The translations under genes and the position numbers were made by a program. This document shows, in pieces, positions 58,181 to 64,000 of a stretch of DNA of 64,000 bases. The notes beneath the pieces were generated by a model. That model saw only the letters and a program-made list of their open reading frames with translations, did no database searches and was not told the origin of the DNA. The DNA is from Crystallibacter degradans (GTDB lineage Bacteria; Actinomycetota; Actinomycetes; Actinomycetales; Micrococcaceae): NCBI RefSeq assembly GCF_012952295.1, contig NZ_JABBCH010000003.1, positions 1 to 64,000 on the forward strand, given 5' to 3'. The number at the start of each line of letters is the position of its first letter. The stretch's first letter is position 1.

Positions 58181-59023
58181 CCGGCGGACTTCAATTCCGC
58201 CGTCGATGACGCGCGCTTCGTAGACCGGCTGCGGATTGCTCGCCGGGCCGCGGACGATGCCGCCATCGGACAGCCGGAAGGTACTGCCATGCCAGGGGCA
58301 AGTGACACAGCCTTCGCTGACAGTTCCCTCTTCCAACGGACCGCCCATGTGGCTGCAGACGCTGTCCAGCGCGTGGATCTGGCCGCCGTCGCGGTAGAGC
58401 ACCACGGACACTCCGTCCAGATCCACCTTTCGCAGGCTGCCCTCGCTCAGCTCGGCTTCCGCAAGCACGGTCTGCCATTCGGTTGGCCCTTCGCGCCAGG
58501 CGGTGCGGTTGACATTGACGCCCTTGGAGTAGGACAGGTGGCCGCCAAGGTAGCCGCCGGTCATTAGGACGCCGAACCCGGCCAATCCGAGGACCTTGCC
58601 TGCTCTCCGATTGCCTTTCTTGCGGGCAATGAGGGATGCGACGTACAGGCTTACAGCGGTTGAGTTGGACAGGGCGTGCACCAGCCCGACGCGGCGCTCC
58701 TTGCCCTGCGTATCGGACCAGTCGTTAGAACCGGATGCGGCAGTGGGAATCGCAGTGGCAATCCCGGCCATGACCAATAAATCGGCTGCCGGTTCGGAAG
58801 ACTCTCCGCCGAGGTTATCGAGCAAGGTAGCCATAGTCCACGCACCGATGGGCAAGTCGGTCAGCAGCGGGTGCAACGGGTGTCCTAGGTACGTACCGCT
58901 GAGCAGGCTACGCAAATATCGCGGCTTTACTATGCGGCCCATGGTGGCGGCGTACGGTTCGGCTACCTTGTCCAGGAATTCGAGGCCTTCCAACTTCTCC
59001 ACGACCTGATGCAGCACGTTCAT
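58166..59023 (-). CDS. Membrane-bound Rieske protein with DUF2231 domain
   Basis: 285 residues from the ATG at 59023 (GGAGGC upstream). The N-terminal two-thirds is a DUF2231-type membrane domain (HPLHPLLTDLPIGAWTMATLLDNLG, then further helices AAVSLYVASLIARK-like and GKVLGLAGFGVLMTGGYLGGHL). The C-terminal about 105 residues form a Rieske [2Fe-2S] domain with CSHMGGPLEEG and CPWHGSTFRLSDG, so both Cys-His ligand pairs are intact. A membrane redox protein. The partner oxidase or reductase is not in this window. Confidence 0.9.
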   Translation of the reverse strand: MNVLHQVVEKLEGLEFLDKVAEPYAATMGRIVKPRYLRSLLSGTYLGHPLHPLLTDLPIGAWTMATLLDNLGGESSEPAADLLVMAGIATAIPTAASGSNDWSDTQGKERRVGLVHALSNSTAVSLYVASLIARKKGNRRAGKVLGLAGFGVLMTGGYLGGHLSYSKGVNVNRTAWREGPTEWQTVLAEAELSEGSLRKVDLDGVSVVLYRDGGQIHALDSVCSHMGGPLEEGTVSEGCVTCPWHGSTFRLSDGGIVRGPASNPQPVYEARVIDGGIEVRRSPDS

Positions 59024-59185
59024 TGCAGCCTCCTGAAGCCTCGACTCACACGTCCGTTGTAGGAACGAAGCCATCACAGCGGGCATCATCCCGATCCACT
59101 GAGTCTGCCATCGCACCGGGAGGCGGGCAAGGGTCAGCGCACGCTAGGAGGGAACTGACCGAGTTGAAGTCCGCTGGCCGGGGCG

Positions 59186-60112
59186 TCAGTCTTCGGAAGT
59201 GCGCAGGGCGCGGGTCTGCTCAGCGCGGCCGAACAGGGCGGCGTCATCCGGGTATTTCACTTCTTCCAGGACGAGCGGATGCGGCGGAGCCAATATGGTC
59301 TTGGAGTCCCGGACCTTGGCTACGAGGCGCTCGTGCAGCCACTCCGGTTTCTCCTCGCCCGCGCCGACCGCCAGCGAGGCGCCGATCAACGCACGGACCA
59401 TATTGTGGCAAAAGGCGTCCGCGCGCACCGTGGCGACCACTACGCCGTCGTTATTGCGGGTGAAGCTGAAGTCCTGGAGTTCGCGGATGGTGGTGGAGAA
59501 CTGGCGGGGTTTGCAGAAGGACAAGTAGTCGTTCACCCCGAGGATGCGCTCCGCCGCGGAGTTCAGGGCGTCGACGTCGAGGGCGTGCTTGTGCCAGAGG
59601 GTGATATTGCGGGTCAACGGATCCCACGATCCGGCGCGGTCAGCAATGCGGTAGCTGTACCGGCGCCAGAGGGCGGAGAACCGCGCGTCGAAACCGATGG
59701 GCGCAAGTTCGGCCGTGTGGACTTCGATGGCGCCGGCGAGATCGCGGTACGGCACCGGTGCGCCAACCCGGCCACCGAGGACTTTGGTGATGACACCGCG
59801 CAGCCGGCGCAGCAGGGAGGCAGACGGGTCGATCATCTTGCCACGGGCCAGCGACTCCCACTCCCCCGGTTCCAGATCGAAGTGCACCACCTGGCCGCGG
59901 GCATGGACGCCGGCGTCGGTCCGGCCGGCCACGGTCAGCCGGATGGGCCGGCGTAGCAGCGTGGCAAGCGCTTCTTCCAGCGCACCCTGGACGGTCAGCA
60001 ATCCCGGTTGGATTGCCCACCCACTGAACGGACCGCCGTCGTACGCTAAATTCATCCGGACACGCAGAAGCCCGCTGTCCGGTTGCGGGACAGCGGGCTT
60101 CTGGGAATGCAT
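59186..60112 (-). CDS. truA: tRNA pseudouridine(38-40) synthase
   Basis: 308 residues with the ATG at 60112. Modifies U38-U40 in the anticodon arm. Catalytic Asp in RLTVAGRTDAGVHARGQVVHFDL. RRYSYRIADR and FCHNMVRALIGASLAVGAG are family motifs. An ATG at 60055 is also possible, but it would cut into the first beta strand (LLRVRMNLAYDG), so 60112 is preferred despite having no Shine-Dalgarno. Codons 4-16 then lie inside a 16-bp-stem hairpin (60065-60103). Follows rplQ, as in many bacteria. Confidence 0.93.
   Translation of the reverse strand: MHSQKPAVPQPDSGLLRVRMNLAYDGGPFSGWAIQPGLLTVQGALEEALATLLRRPIRLTVAGRTDAGVHARGQVVHFDLEPGEWESLARGKMIDPSASLLRRLRGVITKVLGGRVGAPVPYRDLAGAIEVHTAELAPIGFDARFSALWRRYSYRIADRAGSWDPLTRNITLWHKHALDVDALNSAAERILGVNDYLSFCKPRQFSTTIRELQDFSFTRNNDGVVVATVRADAFCHNMVRALIGASLAVGAGEEKPEWLHERLVAKVRDSKTILAPPHPLVLEEVKYPDDAALFGRAEQTRALRTSED
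60065..60103 (-). terminator. 16-bp-stem hairpin at the rplQ-truA junction
   Basis: CAGAAGCCCGCTGTCC (60065-60080) is the exact inverted copy of GGACAGCGGGCTTCTG (60088-60103), loop of 7. It begins 44 bases after the rplQ stop and lies inside the first codons of truA. There is no T-run, so its effect on the ribosomal operon transcript could be partial termination or control of truA translation. Confidence 0.65.
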
Positions 60113-60146
60113 GCTCTAAATGCTAGCCGGATTCAGACTCGAAGAA

Positions 60147-60704
60147 TTACTTCTTCTCGTCAGCTTCCGGAGCCTCAGCAGCTTCTTCGGCGGAAGGAGC
60201 CGAAGGAGCGGAAGCCGGCGAGTCAGCGGACTCAGCCGAAGCAGAGGAAGCGGATTCGGCCGAAACGGGCTCTTCCTCAACCGGAGCCGGAGCGGACTTG
60301 GCGGCAGCCTTCTCAGCTTCGGCCACAACGGCCTGCTTCGGGGAAACCGGATCCAGGACCAGTTCGATGACAGCCATGGGAGCGTTGTCGCCCTTGCGGT
60401 TGCCGATCTTGGTGATGCGGGTGTAGCCACCATCACGGTTCTCGACGGCAGTAGCGATGTCGGTGAACAGCTCGTGGACGATGCCCTTGTTGCTGATCAG
60501 GGACAGCACGCGACGGCGCGAGGCCAGGTCTCCGCGCTTGGCGAAGGTAACCAGGCGCTCGGCGTACGGACGCAGACGCTTTGCCTTGGTAACGGTGGTG
60601 GTGATGCGCTTGTGCTCGAACAGAGCAGCGGCCAGGTTGGCGAGCATCAGTCGCTCGTGCGCCGGACCGCCTCCGAGGCGCGGACCCTTAGGGGGGGTAG
60701 GCAT
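60147..60704 (-). CDS. rplQ: 50S ribosomal protein L17
   Basis: 185 residues. The first about 120 are L17 ([55 protein letters not shown] ... [24 protein letters not shown]). The last about 65 are an Ala/Glu/Ser/Pro low-complexity tail ending EAPEADEKK, a common actinobacterial extension. Last ribosomal gene of the cluster. Confidence 0.96.
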   Translation of the reverse strand: MPTPPKGPRLGGGPAHERLMLANLAAALFEHKRITTTVTKAKRLRPYAERLVTFAKRGDLASRRRVLSLISNKGIVHELFTDIATAVENRDGGYTRITKIGNRKGDNAPMAVIELVLDPVSPKQAVVAEAEKAAAKSAPAPVEEEPVSAESASSASAESADSPASAPSAPSAEEAAEAPEADEKK

Positions 60705-60772
60705 TATGTTTTCTCCTCAAATGGTGCCGCTCTTGGCGCTACAGAGCACCATGACGGCAGAATTCTTGCGAT

Positions 60773-61783
60773 TTAGAGTTCGTCCTCGCCGAAGGCTTCT
60801 TCGTCCTCTTCGATGGCTGCGGCACGTGCGGCAAGGTCAAATCCTGGAGGGGAATCCTTCAGGGACAGACCAAGCTCAACAAGCTTTGCCTTGACCTCAT
60901 CGATGGACTTCGCACCGAAGTTGCGGATGTCCATGAGGTCAGCCTCGGAGCGGGCAACGAGCTCACCCACGGTGTGGATGCCCTCACGCTTGAGGCAGTT
61001 GTAGGACCGCACGGTCAGCTCAAGGTCCTCGATCGGCAGAGCCATGTCAGCTGCCAGGGCGGCATCTGTGGGGCTCGGGCCGATTTCAATACCTTCAGCC
61101 TGGGTGTTCAGCTCGCGTGCCAGGCCGAACAGCTCGACCAGGGTGGTTCCGGCAGAGGCGACGGCGTCGCGCGGTGCAATGGAGTCCTTGGTTTCGACGT
61201 CGACAATCAGGCGGTCGAAGTCGGTGCGCTGCTCAACACGGGTTGCCTCAACCTTGAAGGTAACCTTCAGTACCGGCGAGTAGATGGAGTCAACCGGGAT
61301 GCGGCCGATCTCCGAGTCGCCGGACTTGTTCTGGCTCGCCGAAACGTAGCCACGGCCGCGTTCGATGGTCAGTTCGAGCTCGAACTTGCCCTTCTCGTTC
61401 AGCGTGGCGATGTGCAGGTCCGGGTTGTGGAATTCCACGCCGGCCGGCGGTGCAATATCCGCAGCGGTGACAACACCGGGTCCCTGCTTGCGCAGGTAGG
61501 CGACCACGGGCTCGTCATGCTCGGAGGAAACAGCCAGGTTCTTGATGTTCAGGATGATCTCGGTGACATCTTCCTTCACACCCTGAACGGTGGTGAACTC
61601 ATGCAGCACACCGTCGATCCGGATGCTGGTTACAGCAGCACCGGGAATCGAGGACAGCAGGGTGCGGCGAAGAGAGTTTCCCAGGGTGTAGCCAAAGCCC
61701 GGCTCAAGCGGTTCGATAACGAACCGTGAGCGGTTGTCGGCCACTACTTCTTCGGTAAGGGTGGGGCGCTGTGCAATGAGCAC
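60773..61783 (-). CDS. rpoA: RNA polymerase alpha subunit
   Basis: 336 residues. N-terminal assembly domain with [42 protein letters not shown], then a C-terminal UP-element/activator-binding domain ([48 protein letters not shown]) and an acidic tail ([12 protein letters not shown]). Lies between rpsK and rplQ. rpsD is not in this position, as in Micrococcales relatives. Confidence 0.98.
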   Translation of the reverse strand: MLIAQRPTLTEEVVADNRSRFVIEPLEPGFGYTLGNSLRRTLLSSIPGAAVTSIRIDGVLHEFTTVQGVKEDVTEIILNIKNLAVSSEHDEPVVAYLRKQGPGVVTAADIAPPAGVEFHNPDLHIATLNEKGKFELELTIERGRGYVSASQNKSGDSEIGRIPVDSIYSPVLKVTFKVEATRVEQRTDFDRLIVDVETKDSIAPRDAVASAGTTLVELFGLARELNTQAEGIEIGPSPTDAALAADMALPIEDLELTVRSYNCLKREGIHTVGELVARSEADLMDIRNFGAKSIDEVKAKLVELGLSLKDSPPGFDLAARAAAIEEDEEAFGEDEL

Positions 61784-61865
61784 TTAGATTTCCTTTCAGC
61801 GAGCGTCCGCTATATGACGCAGCACGAATTGGTGGAAAAGAACGGCTAGACAGCCGGGAGCGGAA

Positions 61866-61919
61866 CCTTCAGCCGCCGTCGTAATTCCCATATACATGGG
61901 AACCGACGGCGGCCGAAGG
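61866..61919 (-). promoter_or_regulatory. Long hairpin in the rpsK-rpoA gap
   Basis: Bases 61866-61881 and 61904-61919 form a 16-bp stem (one G-U on the minus-strand RNA). Inside, TTCCCAT and ATGGGAA add seven more pairs. It lies 80 bases upstream of rpoA and immediately after rpsK. It has no T-run, so it may be a site for transcript processing or attenuation that sets the rpoA:ribosomal-protein ratio. Confidence 0.55.
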
Positions 61920-61936
61920 AACCAAAAGGCGGCTGG

Positions 61937-62338
61937 TTAGACGCGGCGGCGCTTCGGGGGACGGCAACCGTTGTGGGCGCTGGGGGTGACATCCGAAATG
62001 GAGCCAACCTCGAGGCCAGCGGCCTGCAGCGAACGGATTGCAGTCTCGCGTCCGGATCCCGGACCCTTCACGAAAACGTCGACCTTCTTCAGGCCATGCT
62101 CCTGGGCACGCTTTGCAGCGGACTCAGCAGCCATCTGCGCTGCGAACGGGGTGGACTTACGCGAACCCTTGAAGCCAACCTCGCCGGCCGAAGCCCACGA
62201 GATGACAGCACCGTTCGGGTCCGTGATGGACACGATGGTGTTGTTGAAGGTGCTCTTGATGTGCGCCTGTCCGAGCGCAATATTCTTTTTGTCCTTGCGA
62301 CGCGGCTTACGTACCGCTCCACGAGTCTTGGGGGGCAT
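61937..62338 (-). CDS. rpsK: 30S ribosomal protein S11
   Basis: 133 residues. Platform protein of the small subunit. Core motifs [53 protein letters not shown] and the C-terminal [23 protein letters not shown] are typical. Follows rpsM by 43 bases. Confidence 0.98.
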   Translation of the reverse strand: MPPKTRGAVRKPRRKDKKNIALGQAHIKSTFNNTIVSITDPNGAVISWASAGEVGFKGSRKSTPFAAQMAAESAAKRAQEHGLKKVDVFVKGPGSGRETAIRSLQAAGLEVGSISDVTPSAHNGCRPPKRRRV

Positions 62339-62381
62339 ATATTTCTCCTACAAAGTTGGTTGGTAGCTAGCAGACCGCTGT

Positions 62382-62756
62382 TTAGCGAGTCTTCTTCTTA
62401 CCGGCGACGGTGCGCTTCGGGCCCTTACGGGTGCGAGCGTTGGTCTTGGTGCGCTGACCGCGAACGGGCAGTCCACGACGGTGGCGAATACCTTCGTAGC
62501 TACCGATCTCAACCTTGCGGCGGATGTCGGCGGCAACCTCACGGCGGAGGTCACCTTCTACCTTGTAGTTGCCCTCGATGTAATCACGCAGCTGCACGAG
62601 CTCTGCATCGGTGAGGTCCTTGACGCGGGTGTCCGGGCTGATGCCGGTTTCCGCGACGATCTGCTCTGCACGGGTCTTACCCACGCCGTAGATGTAAGTC
62701 AGGGCGATAATTACCCGCTTTTCGCGGGGAATATCTACGCCAGCGAGACGAGCCAT
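62382..62756 (-). CDS. rpsM: 30S ribosomal protein S13
   Basis: 124 residues from the ATG at 62756 ([26 protein letters not shown]). The frame extends upstream to 62858 but the family start is clear. Contacts the A- and P-site tRNAs and links to the large subunit. C-terminal basic tail [20 protein letters not shown] present. Confidence 0.98.
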   Translation of the reverse strand: MARLAGVDIPREKRVIIALTYIYGVGKTRAEQIVAETGISPDTRVKDLTDAELVQLRDYIEGNYKVEGDLRREVAADIRRKVEIGSYEGIRHRRGLPVRGQRTKTNARTRKGPKRTVAGKKKTR

Positions 62757-62886
62757 ATGGCGGTTCTCCTTGTTGTATCCGGAGGTCTGAAGCAATGCAT
62801 CCCTGTTACCAGGTCCCCGGCCTCCGAGCCCGGGGGTGTGCAGGAAATCCTGCTGCACTGCCTATTGAATTACTACGCGTGGGTAG

Positions 62887-62906
62887 TTCCTGCTTCGAAG
62901 CAGGAA
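62887..62906. other. 20-bp perfect palindrome between rpmJ and rpsM
   Basis: TTCCTGCTTCGAAGCAGGAA reads the same on both strands. It starts directly after the rpmJ stop. It can form a short hairpin or serve as a dimer-binding site. It is not followed by a T-run. Confidence 0.6.
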
Positions 62907-62908
62907 GC

Positions 62909-63022
62909 TTAGCCCTGGCGCTGCTTGTGGCGCGGGTTCTCGCAGATCACAATGACGTTGCCCTTGCGACGAATCACCTGGCACTTATCACAGATCCGCT
63001 TGACGCTCGGCTGGACCTTCAT
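62909..63022 (-). CDS. rpmJ: 50S ribosomal protein L36
   Basis: 37 residues ([19 protein letters not shown] ... [12 protein letters not shown]). The zinc-ribbon type of L36 with Cys-X2-Cys (CDKC), a later Cys and a His as metal ligands. Normal length and position between infA and rpsM. Confidence 0.97.
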   Translation of the reverse strand: MKVQPSVKRICDKCQVIRRKGNVIVICENPRHKQRQG

Positions 63023-63094
63023 GGTTATCCTTTGCGTTTGCAGTTGTCGCTTGCGTAATTACCTATTACCGCGGTGTCCCGCGGAGCTAAGTCT

Positions 63095-63316
63095 TTACTT
63101 GTAGCGGTAGACGATACGGCCCCGTGAGAGGTCGTACGGGCTGAGTTCCACTACAACACGGTCCTCTGGGAGGATCCTGATGTAGTGCTGACGCATCTTT
63201 CCCGAGATGTGAGCAAGCACAACGTGTCCGTTAGTCAGCTCAACGCGGAACATCGCGTTGGGCAGAGCTTCCTGCACAGTGCCTTCAATCTCTATGACAC
63301 CGTCTTTCTTAGCCAT
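63095..63316 (-). CDS. infA: Translation initiation factor IF-1
   Basis: 73 residues from the ATG at 63316 (GGAGG 2-6 bases upstream in GCGGAGGATATG). OB-fold protein that binds the A site during initiation. [54 protein letters not shown] is canonical. First gene of the infA-rpmJ-rpsM-rpsK-rpoA-rplQ cluster within this window. Confidence 0.98.
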   Translation of the reverse strand: MAKKDGVIEIEGTVQEALPNAMFRVELTNGHVVLAHISGKMRQHYIRILPEDRVVVELSPYDLSRGRIVYRYK

Positions 63317-63477
63317 ATCCTCCGCTAACGTCAGTAACCACCACTTGCGTGGGGCTAGTTTTTGGGTGTTGCTTGCCACTAGACTTCCGGTGGAATGCGC
63401 TCGTTGAGCGGCCCCCGGCCCGGGAACGGGCACGAAAGTAGAGACAACCAACAGATAACTGTACTCCGCGAGCCGCT

Positions 63478-64000
63478 TTAAGTTAAATCGGGATGCTTTG
63501 CAAGTACGACGGCGGGGGTCTCCACAGTCTCGGCACTCGCCACCGCGTCAAGAATGGCAAGGCGGACGGCTTCCGCCGCCAAAATCTGCAGTTCAAGGAC
63601 CGGGGTCACCGGGCCCTCTTGCACCAGCTGCTTCTCGCCGGTGGCCAGGCCGAAGACCACGTCCCCGTCGCCCAGCGTGTGGGACGGGTTGAGCGCCCGC
63701 GCCAGCCCCGCGTGCGAGGCGGACGAAGTGCGCTTGACCTGCGCGGGATCCAGCACGGCGTTGGTAGCTACGACGCACAGCGTAGTGTTCAGCGGCGCCT
63801 GGCCGGGTGGTGGAGCCTGAGTATCAGTAGATCGCTGTGTCTGGCCGGGCAGCGGCGGCAGCTCGGGGGCAGCGCGCAAGACCTGTTCCGTGCCGAGTCC
63901 GACAGGTGCACCGGCTGCATTGACCACGGCGATCGCGCCGATGACCACTTCGGAGTTGACGCCGCTCATCCGCAGCGAAGCGCTGCCCACTCCCCCTTTA
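63478..64000 (-). CDS. P1-family (S58) peptidase, 5' end off the window
   Basis: Partial: the frame is open at the right edge, and 173 C-terminal residues are visible. They include [78 protein letters not shown] and a C-terminal helix [13 protein letters not shown]. This is the C-terminal part of the DmpA/P1 peptidase family (self-cleaving N-terminal-nucleophile aminopeptidases). A Pro/Gln-rich insert ([18 protein letters not shown]) interrupts the usual fold. The substrate is unknown. Ends 161 bases from infA. Confidence 0.85.
   Translation of the reverse strand, partial: KGGVGSASLRMSGVNSEVVIGAIAVVNAAGAPVGLGTEQVLRAAPELPPLPGQTQRSTDTQAPPPGQAPLNTTLCVVATNAVLDPAQVKRTSSASHAGLARALNPSHTLGDGDVVFGLATGEKQLVQEGPVTPVLELQILAAEAVRLAILDAVASAETVETPAVVLAKHPDLT

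Overview
This 64-kb window is high-G+C chromosomal DNA from an actinobacterium. It most resembles the Micrococcaceae (Arthrobacter and relatives). The reasons are the ribosomal order infA-rpmJ-rpsM-rpsK-rpoA-rplQ-truA without rpsD, the cell-wall and core block rplM-rpsI-glmM-coaA-glmS-acpS, a fused NAD(P)H-hydrate repair enzyme, a treX-treY-treZ trehalose operon, an actinobacterial-type inositol-1-phosphate synthase, and frequent GTG starts. The genus is inferred from gene order and protein resemblance only. No tRNA, rRNA, CRISPR array or intact insertion sequence was seen.

Layout. 1-1.7 kb: an unrecognised alanine/aspartate-rich gene leaving the left edge, a duplicated copy of its 5' end, and two tightly coupled 72-codon genes. 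1.7-9.6 kb: small accessory genes, including a TetR/MMPL efflux pair, an AbiU2-like protein, an aldo/keto reductase, and a DoxX-like gene divergent from an ArsR-type regulator. 9.7-17.5 kb: a translationally coupled minus-strand operon, treX-treY-treZ-nnr, making trehalose from glycogen. 17.6-26.8 kb: accessory enzymes, a FUSC-type exporter, a multicopper oxidase broken by an in-frame amber codon, and a two-component system whose regulator seems to have lost its original ATG. 26.8-30.7 kb: a graveyard with a signal-peptidase fragment, a frameshifted gene and a badly decayed HK97-type capsid gene, followed by an intact coiled-coil membrane protein of lower G+C. 31-42.5 kb: core genes acpS, glmS, coaA, mscL, glmM, rpsI and rplM, with a large secreted protein and a truncated dctA between them. 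42.8-50.2 kb: ino1, an intact mannitol PTS operon (tetR-mtlA-mtlD), and wrecked ptsI and ptsH genes. 50.2-58.2 kb: a complete Flp/Tad pilus locus of visibly lower G+C. 58.2-64 kb: a Rieske/DUF2231 protein, truA, the rpoA ribosomal cluster, and part of a P1-family peptidase.

The core genes read as a conserved backbone into which two accessory blocks have been placed: one between acpS and nnr, and one between rplM and truA. The mannitol permease needs EI and HPr from elsewhere because the neighbouring copies are dead. I found no clearly new multi-gene system. The most promising leads are the coiled-coil membrane gene beside the prophage relic, the two-gene 72-codon cassette, and the regulatory DNA of the pilus operon: tandem 11-bp and 12-bp repeats, and a 20-bp-stem hairpin separating pilin from the assembly genes.
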